This document shows positions 33,891-45,099 of a stretch of DNA of 64,000 bases, piece after piece. The notes beneath the pieces are model-generated. The model made no database searches. It had not been told where the DNA came from and was given only the letters and a program-made list of their open reading frames with translations. This stretch comes from Schistocerca nitens (lineage: Eukaryota > Arthropoda > Insecta > Orthoptera > Acrididae), in contig NC_064616.1 of assembly GCF_023898315.1 (NCBI RefSeq), positions 708,627,389-708,691,388 on the forward strand, written 5' to 3'. The translations under genes were made by a program, and so were the position numbers. Position 1 is the stretch's first letter. Each line of letters begins with the position of its first letter.

Positions 33891-35334
33891 CGACAGTACG
33901 TAAAATCCTAATCTTCCTTCCTTCTTTCAGTTTTCTATGTGTGAAAACTTTGCAGACCATTGCTTTTTTTTCGGGCTTACGGTGATGGAAAGCGGCAGCA
34001 TGAAGACTTTCATGGAGAGTAATCGCATTCAAAGGGGAATCGATATTTCTGTCCACTTCAGTGGATGATATGAACATATTCTCGACGCTGGCATGACGAT
34101 TCCATCTTGATCCCTATTGGTTTTTTGGGCCAATCCGTTGTTTGGGGAGTACGAAGACCTTCTTCACCCTCCTGATTATTTCTCATACACATTTTCGCAG
34201 TTACCCCTGAGACACGACTTACTTCTGTAGTACTAGCGATGGAGCGGCCGCATTCCCACATACCGACAATTCATCCTGAAGTTACATCTGATAAGCGACG
34301 CATGGTCTTTACGTGGCGGCTGGCTGACTCAACCCACGCATACTGCTTGAAGAATCTCTCTCTGGAATGCCGGAAGCATTACGTTTGAGTAGCTTGCACT
34401 GATAAGTCACAGCAAGGAGGACTTTCCACACTTCAGGTTCCGGTCTGATGTCACCGGAAGAGAAAATTACAAGTGAACTCTTCTCTGCGATTAGACAGGA
34501 ACAGAAGGTCACACGTACCTGCAACAAAAGACAGCAAAGATGATTCTCATAACTGCTATCACAAGACATTTGCCTCTAAATGTTGCAGAATTCAGAATGT
34601 TTTGATTTCAAACATAATGATCTACTTAGAAAAGAGACCTTCGGTTTGGACGTAATAACAGTTCAACGACAGAAGTCATACTGAACATATTTTGCATAGT
34701 TCACAATAGCTAGCGTAAGTAGAGAGAATATTGTACCGTGGAGCACTTTTCAAACGCTCGCCTTTAAGCTGCCCTGTAATAGAAGTTTAACACATATTCT
34801 CAATCCGTTTTGAAATGATAGCATTCACTTTATGCACACCGCAGTATTTTTCTAAAATTACAAAAATTACTCTGGAAAAGCAAGGTTATTCCAACATGTG
34901 ACATGATCATGTACCTAATAACAATTATTCTACTCAAACCTAAAAGTGTTCCGATCGAGAAAATCAAGTCATTATACTGTAGTATTCAATAGTCTATGTG
35001 TTACATTATTACTCTACTACACACCAATAATCAATAACTGAAATTAAATTGAGAAGAAATATTACCAAAGACCAGCTACAAGCTAAAAATATTCTGAATT
35101 GGACGCTATTGGCAACTATCACAAATATCCATTTTCAAGACAAGGAAAAGCATTAAGACATTAAATAAACGTATTTAATTTGCAAGTATCAGGTATTCTT
35201 CCGTTTCAAGGTACAAGATGGTGCACGACCCACGTTAAGAGACTAGTTTTAAAAATACACAAAATTTTACTCACCATAAAACTACGTAACGGAATAATTA
35301 ACAATATCCTGCAAACAGCTTTAATCCCTACATC
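33891..35334. other. 1.4 kb without a recognised feature
   Basis: Short frames only; nothing with domain character. Confidence 0.4.
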
Positions 35335-35970
35335 AATACGTATTGCAAAGATGCATATATGTACACATGTATGTATGTCTGTATGTACGTATGTTGCCCA
35401 TCACCTACTCACCCACTAGACCGATTTCTACCAAACTTAGTACCCATATTACTTACTGTTTGTAAATTATCGCTGTGGGGGTAAAGATCATCTACCTGTC
35501 AAAGGGGTGAGTGAGAGCGGTGAAAAAGCAGTATTGCCCAAGACGAGTGAATACCCAAACTTCAGTCATCCAATATTTGAGAATAGCGACTCGCAACAGC
35601 CTTTACACGATTTCAAAACTTTAAGAAATTTTTTCTCCCTAATGACCCCCACAAAACGATGAAACAAAAAACGTTTATCGCTTACTACATTTTCGCTGTA
35701 AAACTGCTGCATGAAGCAAGACGTTTTAATTTATAATTCCTTTGCTACTAACTGCATTCGCGACACTTCAGAATTCACTATTCACATATATCACTGAATA
35801 TACCATGCAAATTATATCTTTGAATGACACATAGTTCACGAAATATGACATCAGATACGATAGAGATATGGGTGAAATATATGTACAAATATTTATTAAA
35901 TATGTTAAATTACGTGAAATATATGATGCAGGGCGTACACGGGTAAAGCCATGGGTAAAAAGCTAGTCCT
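35335..35970. repeat. Possible Helitron-like or other repeat segment
   Basis: CCCACTAGACCGATTTCTACCAAACTTAG and the end TAAAGCCATGGGTAAAAAGCTAGT (35944-35967) resemble phrases common in insect non-autonomous rolling-circle elements, which end in CTAG or CTRR. There is no second boundary, no hairpin I could confirm and no Rep/helicase gene. It includes a short TATGTATG-rich patch near 35368. Confidence 0.3.
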
Positions 35971-36039
35971 AAAGACCTGGACCGATTTCAGCCTAATTTG
36001 ATACACATGTTAGTTATAGTCGGAACGAAATACTGTGGA

Positions 36040-36325
36040 GGTAAGAAGCATTAGCCTCCAATTGGGACGAGCGTGATAACGTGGAGACAGGAGGGGGGAG
36101 GAGTAGATGGACAAACAGAAGAGGAGGAGGAAATGGACAGAGAAAGGGAAGAGTAGGGGATGGACAGAGAAAGGAAAAAGGTGGAAATGAACAGAGAGAG
36201 AGAGGAAGAGGAGATGGACAGAGAGAAGGGGTTGAAGGTGGCGGCCAGAGAAGGGGGTGGAAAGATGGACAGAGAGGGGGTGAGGTAGGATATGGACAGT
36301 GACACAGAGAGGGCAGGAGGAGATT
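36040..36325. repeat. Purine-rich degenerate tandem repeat
   Basis: Irregular units around GGATGGACAGAGA, about 18-28 bases each, almost free of pyrimidines on the plus strand. The long open frames on both strands (Pro/Ser/Leu-rich on the minus strand) are products of this composition. Confidence 0.8.
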
Positions 36326-36359
36326 GATTAAAAAAAATTGGAATAAATACATACATGGG

Positions 36360-36705
36360 CAGCGCTGGATACTCAGGTAGTATATTATAAATGAACTCCT
36401 TGTCCATACCGTGAAGGCGCAAGGGATGTCTACCGGCCACCGTGTGATCCACTGCCTTGCGGCGTCATGCGGATGCCGTATGGAGGGGCATGCAACTAGC
36501 ATATCGCTCTCCCGGACGTTTCTGCATATTTTCCAGACCGTGGAGCCGCTACTACTCGGTCAAGTATCTCCTCAGTCGGCATCGCGAGGCTGAGTGCACC
36601 CCGTACCAGTCCTCCCACGAAGGAAAAATCCTTTCAGTACCGGGAATCGAGCCCGTGTCCTCCGCATGGCAGCCATCTATGCTGCCACTCAGCTATAGAG
36701 GCAAA
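36360..36705 (-). repeat. tRNA-derived SINE (family E)
   Basis: The minus strand begins TGCCTCTATAGCTGAGTGGC (A-box-like) and has GGGCTCGATTCCCGGTACTG (B-box-like), followed by a body of about 270 bases. Element H lies only about 10 bases beyond the head. Confidence 0.7.
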
Positions 36706-36715
36706 CTTTAATATA

Positions 36716-37640
36716 CAGGGTGATTCAAAAAGAATACCACAACTTTAAAAATGTGTATTTAATGAAAGAAACATAATATAACCTTCTGTTATACATCATT
36801 ACAAAGAGTATTTAAAAAGGTTTTTTTTCACTCAAAAACAAGTTCAGAGATGTTCAATATGGCCCCCTCCAGACACTCGAGCAATATCAACCCGATACTC
36901 CAACTCGTTCCACACTCTCTGTAGCATATCAGGCGTAACAGTTTGGATAGCTGCTGTTATTTCTCGTTTCAAATCATCAATGGTGGCTGGGAGAGGTGGC
37001 CGAAACACCATATCCTTAACATACCCCCATAAGAAAAAATCGCAGGGGGTAAGATCAGGGCTTCTTGGAGGCCAGTGATGAAGTGCTCTGTCACGGGCTG
37101 CCTGGCGGCCGATCCATCGCCTCGGGTAGTTGACGTTCAGGTAGTTACGGACAGATAAGTGCCAATGTGGTGGCGCTCCATCCTGCTGAAATATGAATTG
37201 TTGTGCTTCTTGTTCGAGCTGAGGGAACAGCCAACAAATGCTTGCTGGATGCGTGCTACATTTTCATCACTCGTTCTCGGCCGTCCAGAACTTTTCCCTT
37301 TGCACAAACACCCATCCTCTGTAAACTGTTTATACCAACGTTTAATACACCACCTATCAGGAGGTTTAACACCATACTTCGTTCGAAATGCACGCTGAAC
37401 AACTGTCGTCGATTCACTTCTGCCGTACTCAATAACACAAAAAGCTTTCTGTTGAGCGGTCGCCATCTTAGCATCAACTGACGCTGACGCCTAGTCAACA
37501 GCGCCTCAAGCGAACAAATGTACAACTAAATGAAACTTTATAGCTCCCTTAATTCGCCGACAGATAGTGCTTAGCTCTGCCTTTTGTCGTTGTAGAGTTT
37601 TAAATTCCTAAAGTTGTGGTATTCTTTTTGAATCACCCTG
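36716..37640 (-). mobile_element. Internally deleted mariner-like element H
   Basis: TIRs CAGGGTGATTCAAAAAGAAT continuing ACCACAACTTTA on both ends; TA duplications at 36714-36715 and 37641-37642. The 925-bp length is short. The minus frame from 37466 (ATG) has an N-terminal DUF4817-type helix-turn-helix (AFRTKYGVKPP, IKRWYKQFTEDG, GRPRTSDENV). It then jumps to FQQDGAPPHWHL and WPPRSPDLTPCDFFLWGYVKD in other frames. The first catalytic Asp region is deleted. The spacing between the remaining Asp blocks is wider than in ordinary mariners. Confidence 0.9.
37137..37466 (-). pseudogene. Transposase N-terminus of H, frame lost at deletion
   Basis: The ATG start gives MATAQQKAFCVIEYGRSEST and about 80 residues of normal DNA-binding domain. 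The deletion joint near residue 78 (FVGCSLSSNKKHNN) shifts the frame, and the rest of the 109 codons is nonsense relative to the family. The true catalytic text continues in another frame from about 37200 to 36850. Confidence 0.85.
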
Positions 37641-37642
37641 TA

Positions 37643-39033
37643 TTATACACCTAACAGTTACAATCGCTGCATTAAAATACTACTTCATGTCTCACAACAA
37701 CAAAAACAGTGGAAAATGATGGAAACCGCTCATGGTGGTTCCTAGTGCGTATTCCATCACGCGATTCTAAAACTATTCACTACATTGAAACACCGATCAG
37801 CAAACATCATGTGTTCCTAGGTACACTATCCTCCACGTACAATACCGTTCCCTAATATGGGTGTGGGTAACGAGGGGATTCGATATTTATGGAATTCCGT
37901 AAGGCTTAAGATCCACCAACACATTGAAATAAAATACACGAGTATGAAATGTCTAATAAAGTTCGTCATTTAACTGAAAAGCCTTGATAGACAGAATGGA
38001 GATTATTATCCTGAATGAAGAGTCATGTGCGGACATTATTCATGTTACACATGAACGGTCAGTCGGATAGCACTATTTCATTTCTCAAATATTATTCGAT
38101 TATCTAAGAGCCAGTTTTATCCTTTTAAAATATTGAGTTAAATGTTGAGAAAAAGGTCAACAAATAATCATTAATAAACAGAATTTATCCTGTAAGACAT
38201 TTATTTGTGAACATCCCGTCTTTAGTTACAACTAGTTCTTAGACTAATACCTTTCTATTGTGTAGATATGATTCTTTACACAGTTAACTAAGCTCCTTCA
38301 ATTATTGTTTGCACATACAGTATATATGGTAAGAATCCTTAACATAGTTACTTCCGTAGTTTGTGAAATGGACTACATAATAAAAATAACAAATTCTTCA
38401 AAATTACTGAGAAACCTTTTTGTACACTAGTCGCTAGTGCTCAAATATATTTGCCTTGATTAAATACTCAAAATCATTATACAAAACTATAGTTATAGTA
38501 ATCACTCACACGTTCTATACTTGACTAATTCATAGCATGCGTAAATCTTCTTCTCTTCTACATGAAAGTTAAATTAGAGGTTTACAAAAGCATATCTCTT
38601 TCTCCAATAAATTTGTATATTAGTTGGTAAATTCTATGGCCAACTACTGCAGGTAGCATTTCAGCAATTTGAGGTAGATGGTTTTCCACTGTTCGCTAAC
38701 TCTTTTAGCAATTCATCAGTTTTTTTCTCTGTTGATGGTAGAGTTGAACAATGAGTGGTTTGGTTCTTCGGATAGCATTGTTGTTGATAAGTGTGTCCTA
38801 TGTAGATGTTTCTTAAAACTTCCGTAATCGAACTTCATTTTTGCTGTTGAGGTCAAAAGGTTTTTGGATCTTTTCTGCTTTCGTAAGAGAGGCGTTCTGT
38901 AAATGATGCAACACTTTTTTTTCTCGGCCAGTTTCGGTTGAAAAAATGCGAAAGTTGTCGTGCGGCATGGTGGAATATGCCTGCTTCAGCCCCTCTAGTT
39001 TCATGACGTTCCGATAGGTGGCGGTGCTATACA
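37643..39033. other. 1.4 kb AT-rich, no recognised feature
   Basis: No coding or repeat family recognised. A 96-codon minus frame at 38813-39103 crosses into the next element. Confidence 0.4.
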
Positions 39034-39035
39034 TA

Positions 39036-39400
39036 CACAACTGGCCATTAAAATTGCTACACCAAGAAGAAATGCAGATGATAAACGGGTATTCATTGGA
39101 CAAATATATTATACTAACACTGACATATGATTACATTTTCACGCAATATGGGTGCACAGATCCTGAGAAATCAGTACCCAGAACAACCACCTCTGGCCGT
39201 AATAACGGCCTTGATACGCCTGGGCATTGAGTCAAACAGAGCTTGGATGGTGTGCACAGGTACAGCTGCCCATGCAGCTTCAACACGATACCACAGTTCA
39301 TCAAGAGTAGTGACTGGCGTATTGTGACGAGCCAGTTGCTCGGTCACCTTTGACCAGACGATTTCAGTTGGTGATAGATCTGGAGAATATGCTGGCCAGG
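39036..39400 (-). mobile_element. Tc1 A-family fragment C1
   Basis: Starts CACAACTGGCCATTAAAATT after TA (39034-39035) and matches the C-terminal coding end of copies A and B. It includes the third catalytic block, still with Glu (SPTEIVW). It stops abruptly at about 39400 where the dispersed repeat begins. Confidence 0.88.
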
Positions 39401-39768
39401 GGCCAGCCTGCCTCCAACTTCGATGTCGTTAATGGTGGTGCCCCATTTTCAGTAATACGCATTGAATGGTATACCTCTTTCATAGCAATAGTACATTCCT
39501 TGTTGTACCTCTGATTGTCAGCTATGTTGCTTTGGTGCTGCGATTAAAACACTGAACAATCATTCGGGAAGAGCGTAAATCAAATCCCAATCCGACCATC
39601 CAGGTTCCTATAGATATCTTACATATATTTAGGCGAATGGCCAGATGTTTCCTTTGAAAAGACATGGTCGGTTTCCTTCCCCGTTCTTGTCTAATAGGAG
39701 CTTGTGCTCGTCTCAAATGATGTCATTGTAACGGGACGTTTACCCATAATCTTTCTGCGTTCCTTGCA
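39401..39768 (+). repeat. Dispersed repeat, copy 2
   Basis: Near-identical to 229-555, with an insertion of about 25 bases at 39604-39630. It is wedged between two Tc1 copies of one family. Confidence 0.75.
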
Positions 39769-39770
39769 TT

Positions 39771-41149
39771 CGCTACTGGCCATTAAAATTGCTACACCAA
39801 GAAGAAATGCAGATGATAAACGGGTATTCATTGGACAAGTATATTATGCTAGAACTGACATGTGGTTACATTTTCACGAAATTTGGGTGCATAGATCCTG
39901 AGAAATGAGTGCCTAGAACAACCACCTCTAGCCGCAACAACGGCCTTGATACGCCTGGGCATTGAGTCAAACAGATCTTGGATGGCGTGTACAGATACAG
40001 CTGCCCATGCAGCTTCAACACTATACCTCAATTCATCAAGAGTAGTGACTGGCGTATTGTGATGAGCCAGTTGCTCGGCCACCATTGACCAGACGTTTTC
40101 AATTGGAGAGACATCTGGAGAATGTGCTGGCCAGGACAGTAATCGAACATTTTATGTATCCAGAAAGGCCTGTACAGGACATGCAACATGCGGTCGTCCA
40201 TTATCCTCCTGAAATGTAGGGTTTCGCAGGGATCGAATGGACGGTAGAGACACAGGTCGTACCACATCTGAAATGTAACGTCCACTGTTCAAAGTGCCGT
40301 AACGCGTTCAAGAGGTGACCGAGACGTGTAACCAATGGCACCCCATACCATCACGCCGGGTGATACGCCAGTATGGCGATGACGAATACACGCCTCTAAT
40401 GTGCGTTCACCACGATGTCGCCAAACATGGATGCGACCATCATGATGCTATAAACACAACCTGGATTCATCCGAAAAAATGACTTTTGCCATTCGTGCAC
40501 CAGGTTCGTCGTTGAGTACACCATCGCAGGCGATCCTGTCTGTGATGCAGCGTCAGGGGTAACCGCAGCATGCAGCTGAAAACGTCGTCGAACTGTTCGC
40601 GCAGATGGTTGTTGTCTTGCAAACGTCCCCATCTGTTGACTCAGGGATCGAGACGTGGCTGCACGATCCGTTACATCCATGCGGATAAGATGGCTGTCAT
40701 CTCGACTGCTAGTGATACGAGGCCGTTGGGATCCAGCACGGCGTTCCTTATTACCCTCCCGAAACCACCGATTGCATATTCTGCTAACAGTCATTGGATC
40801 TCGACCAACGCGAGCAGCAATATCGCGATACGATGAACCGCAATCGCGATAGGCTGCAATCCGACCTTTATCAAAGTCGAACTTGTTTTTACGCATTTCT
40901 TCTCCTTACACGAGGCATCACAACAACGTTTCACCAGGCAACGCAGGTCAACTGCTGTTTGTGTATGAGGAATCGGTTGGAAACTTTCCTCATGTCAGCG
41001 CGTTGTAGGTGTCGCCACCGGCGCCAACCTTTTGTGAATGCTTTGAAAAGCTAATCATTTGTATATCACAGCACCTTCTTATTGTCTATTAAATTTCGCG
41101 TCTGTAGCACGTCGTCTTCGTGGTGTAGCAATTTTAATGGCCAGTAGTG
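39771..41149 (-). mobile_element. Tc1 A-family element C2, frameshifted
   Basis: The right TIR is consensus with TA at 41150-41151. The left end reads CGCTACTGGCCATTAAAATT with TT instead of TA before it. The N-terminal frame of 166 codons (40396-40896) is intact through both helix-turn-helix units, then shifts. FRMNPGCVYS replaces SDESRFCL by frameshift. The third block PDVSPIENVW keeps Glu. Upstream of the frame, ATGCCTCGTGTAAGG preserves the start codon that copies A and B have lost. Confidence 0.92.
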
Positions 41150-41153
41150 TAAT

Positions 41154-41935
41154 TTATCCTTCAAAATGGTACCTGCAATAGAGGTGCGTTCCAAGCAGAG
41201 AGCTGTCATTGAGTTTCTTTTGATGGAAAACCAGAGCATCGCAGATATTCATAGGCGCTTTCAGAGACCTGGCAATGAACAAAAGCACGGCGAGTCGTTG
41301 GGCGAGGCGTCTATCATTACACCCAGGTCGCGAAAACCTGTCTGATCTCCCGTGTGCCGGCTGGCTCCACTCGGCTGTCAGTCTTGCAATCTTGCTCTCA
41401 TTCGAGGTGATCGACGAATCACAGTCAAAAATCTCGTTACTCAACTGGACGTCATTGCTGGTAGTCTTCTGGGACTCTGAAGGGGTTATTTGTCTGATAC
41501 CCTCCCTCATGCCGCAACGACCAACTCTGAAATGTATTGTGATACCCACGGGAAATTTAAGAAACGAGTTCAGCATGTTGGTCGCCACGAAAAAGCAAAC
41601 GAACCTCTCCTTCTCCATGACAAAATAAGGCCTCAGGCTAGTCTGCACATCCTAGAGAAGCTCAAAAAACTTCATTGGACTGTTCCTCCTGGTCCACCCT
41701 AGAGCTCTGATCTCGCACCTTAGGCTTCCATCTTTATGGCCCAATGAAGGATTCATTCTGCCGGAATCAGTGCGTGGATGTTTGGGAGGTTATTGATGCA
41801 GCAAGAAACTGGATCCGACGTCGATCAGTAGAGTGGTACAATGCGAGCATACAGGCCCTCTCAGTAAGGTGGCGTAAGGCCGTCGCATTGAACAGAGATT
41901 GTGTTGGAAAATAATGTTTTATAGCCTAAAGTGTG
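41154..41935 (+). pseudogene. Decayed mariner transposase
   Basis: Plus-strand pieces in order: VPAIEVRSKQRAVIEFLLME (N-terminal helix-turn-helix start), VFWDSEGVICL, then HDKIRPQASLHILEKLKKLH (second catalytic block, HDN now HDK) and SSDLAP (third block). Numerous stops and shifts; a segment between the first two pieces is missing. It follows Tc1 C2 directly. Confidence 0.65.
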
Positions 41936-42867
41936 GAGAATAATATGATGTATTGGAATCCTGAATAAAACCAACCTGCTTTCAGAAAAAAAATGTTGTA
42001 TTACTTATTGAACGTCCCTCGTAAGACTGCTTTACTAGGATCATTGGTTGAACCTGAGAATAATATCAGTTTTTATTTCTGTCAGTTTTTCTTTTAAATC
42101 GTGCACTATATGTCTATGTAAGGTTTATTTATTGTTGGAAACCTGTACTGGCCTGTTTACACAGAATGCATTACCTCACTGACCATTTCGTCTACTAAAT
42201 CGTCTCTCTAAAGCCGACATGTGTTTTTACCCATAAAGTAATGACTCTTCGATTTTGTTGTCTTGTATAATGAGTTGTCTCCATATCTTAGCAGATAACA
42301 GAATGGTTACTTAATTTGTAGTGGTGATGTCTGATTGCTGTTATTATTGATAAACTATAGAACAGAATAATTACTGTGTACTAAGAATCTTATTTTGCTA
42401 CTTTTAATCCTTCACATACAGGAATGAGTTCAGCTGCCATAATGATTGCTTCAGGATGTAATTTATATATTTTGAAGGCGTTTATTGTGGTATCTATTTG
42501 TGTCCGTCACACTTCTTCAATAGCCCTCGACAAATCCATATACATCTTGCATGCTTCTGACCACTGTGCCAGGTATTCCTTCAGTACACCGTCATTGGCA
42601 GTTGCTTCGAAGCTAAAGTCTACATTTGTGTGTCCATACATCTTGATTACTGTATAAGTGTAAGGCACTTTGTAACAAGCCAGCTCAGGTTCTGTAAAGA
42701 CTATGATGGCCGATTTATCAATCAACATAGGTTACCCACAGCTGCATTTGCATATCAGTAGATTTATTATGATGAGTGATGCTGAGCCAGTAAGCTGTTC
42801 TATGTGCAATAATGTGAGCTGCCCTCACATGTCCTCCTATTCCGTTAAGCATAGCTAGTGATGTGGC
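41936..42867. other. Mostly unassigned
   Basis: A 73-codon minus frame (42507-42728) with text such as FTEPELACYKVPYTY and EYLAQWSEACKMYMDLSRAI, extendable past one stop, looks protein-like, but I do not recognise it. Confidence 0.35.
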
Positions 42868-42896
42868 AGACACCTCGCCACACCACTCCACCACCC

Positions 42897-42985
42897 CAAT
42901 GCACAACGTGGCAACATGCACCTGCCGCAATGCACAACGTGGCAACATGCACCTGCCTCAATGCACAATGTGGCAACATGCACAG
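42897..42985. repeat. About 31-bp tandem repeat, three units
   Basis: CAATGCACAACGTGGCAACA followed by TGCACCTGCC occurs nearly three times with few changes, the last unit diverging at AGCGTCG. Confidence 0.9.
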
Positions 42986-43871
42986 CGTCGCTGCCAAATG
43001 ATGCATGCAGAGGGGAGTGGGTAGGAGCACTCTTCTATGCATCATGCTACTGAAGTAACTATATGTCATACAACGTGGACAGTGTGCAACAAATTTAAAA
43101 TTTTTTTGAGATTGTTTGTATTCACTGATGTAAAAAGGAGGTTCTAGCTCCTCTATCTCGTTCTTAAGGGTTGATAGTCTTTTTTTTAATTTTTTAACTT
43201 TTGCTCCTGAAAGTAGCATATGTTCTTCCTCAGGGTTCAAGCTATCTCCATACCAAATTTCATCGAAATTGGTTCAGCAATTTAGTCGGGAAAATGTAAC
43301 ACATTGAATTACTTCCAGCCTCCAGGATAGTCATTAACTTGAATGTTACATGGTTATTGACTTTTTTTCTCGTTTTCTTCTTCTTTTCCTCTTCCCCAAA
43401 CCTCTTCATTCTTTGGCTGTGTTCCTGTTTCCTTTGCTCTATTCATATTTTGCCTGTTTTCTTCCTTCCTTTTAGTTCAAATTTCGTGTACATAATTTTG
43501 TTTCTGAATTTGGTTCCTCCATCTGTCATTTCAATACCGATCCCTGGTTCTTTTACGTCTTCTTCTGTTTCTTGAAAACAATTTATTTTTTTTATTTTAT
43601 TGTTTACTGCATCAAAACTCCTCTTTGTGCGTCTGTTGTTGTTCCTTCTATGAGTATGTCCATAGCTTTTTCTGTTTATGTCAGTGAGCCTGTCTGTGTG
43701 TTCTTACAATTATTTTGTTGGTCTCTTCATCCATATACCATCTGTGTGTACGGCTCCAGAAATTTTTCTGAGGATTATATGTTGTATGGTTCCTCTCTCT
43801 GTGATGCCTGGTGCTTCGACTGTAATGTTTTCCCATGTGCAGAGTGCTTGTGGTAGTACAACTGTACTATA

Positions 43872-45099
43872 CACTATGTGATCAAAAGTATCCGGACACC
43901 TGGCTGAAAATGACTTACAGGTTCGTGGCGCCCTACATCGGTAATGTTGGAATTCAATATGGTGTTGACCCACTCTTAGCCTTGATGATAGCTTCTACTC
44001 TCGCAGGCATATGATCAATCAGGTGCTGGAAGGTTTCAGGTTTCTTGGGGAATGGCAGCCCATTCTTCACGGAGTGCTGCACTCAGGATAGGTATAGATA
44101 TCGGTCGGCGTTCCAAAACGTCCCAAAGGTGTTCTATAGGATTCAGGTGAGGGTTCTGTGCAGGCTAGTCCATTACAGGGATGTTACTTTCGTGTAACCA
44201 CTCCGCCACAAGTCGTACATTATGAACAGATCCTCGACCGTGTTGAAAGATGCAATCGCCATCCCCAAATTTCTCTTCAACAGTGAGAAGCAGGAAGGTG
44301 CTTAAAATATCAATGTAGGGCTGTGCTGTGATAGTGTCACGCAAAACAACAAAAGGTACAAGCCCCCTCCATGAAAAACACGACCTCACAACATAACACC
44401 ACCGCGTCCGAATTTCACTGTTGGCACTACTCACGCTGTCAGATGACGTTCACCGGGTATTCGCCGTACCCACACCCTGCCATCGGATCTCCACATTGTG
44501 TACCGTGATTCGTCACTCCACACCATGTTTTTCCACTGTTCAATCGTCCACTGTTTGCGCTCCTTACACGAAGCGAGGCGTCGTTTGGCATTTACCGGCG
44601 TGATGTGTGGCTTACGAGCAGCCGCTCGACCATGAAATCCAAGTTTCCTCACCTCCCGCCTAACTGCCATAGTACTTTCAGTGGATCCTGATGCAGTTAG
44701 GAATTCCTGTGTGATGGTCTGGATAGATGTCTGCCTATTACACATTACGACCCTCTTCAACTGTCGGTGGTCTCTGTCAGTCAACAGACGAGGTCGGCCT
44801 GTACGCTTTAGTGCTGTACCTGTCCCTTCACGTTTCCACTTCACCATCACATCGGAAACAGTGGACCTAGGGATGTTTAGGAGTGTGGAAATCTCGCGTA
44901 CGGACGTATGACACAAGTGACACCTGAGCACATTCGAAGTCCGTGAGTTCCGCCGAGCGCCCCATTCTGCTGACTCACGACGTCTAATGACTACCGAGGT
45001 CTCTGATATGGAGTACCTGGAAGTAGGTGGCATCACAGTCCACCTAATATGAAAAACGTATGTTTTTGGGGGTATCCGGATACTTTTGATCACATAGTG
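43872..45099 (-). mobile_element. Tc1-like element I, inside the RTE LINE
   Basis: TIRs CACTATGTGATCAAAAGTAT with CCGGACAC; TA duplications at 43870-43871 and 45100-45101; 1,228 bp. It separates the LINE's RT palm from its C-terminal part, so it inserted after the LINE. Confidence 0.95.
44165..45093 (-). pseudogene. Tc1 transposase (I), catalytic Asp lost plus stops
   Basis: The first minus frame (44431-45093) has a helix-turn-helix (SVREISTLLNIPRSTVSDVM), the GRPRLLTDRDHRQLKRVV linker and MVWSDESRYTMWRSDGRVWV with the first Asp. It ends at a TGA in GERHLTA-stop-VVPTVKFG. After a shift the second block reads CIFQHGRGSVHN: the family's HD is HG (GGT at 44239-44237), so the second catalytic Asp is gone. 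A further TAG (44167-44165) precedes PIEHLWD, whose Glu is intact. Confidence 0.9.

Noticed and set aside
35944-35967. Helitron terminus
   Set aside because: The CTAGT ending is suggestive, but I could not confirm a hairpin, a 5' TC end or an A/T insertion site, so it is kept only as a low-confidence repeat.
36014-36502. 162-codon minus frame rich in Pro, Ser, Leu
   Set aside because: Product of a purine-rich tandem repeat; no domain, and frames are open on several strands for the same reason.
43339-43881. Hydrophobic plus-strand frames resembling signal or membrane peptides
   Set aside because: Antisense of the RTE LINE C-terminal coding region, whose Lys/Glu-rich text gives Phe/Leu/Ser on the other strand.
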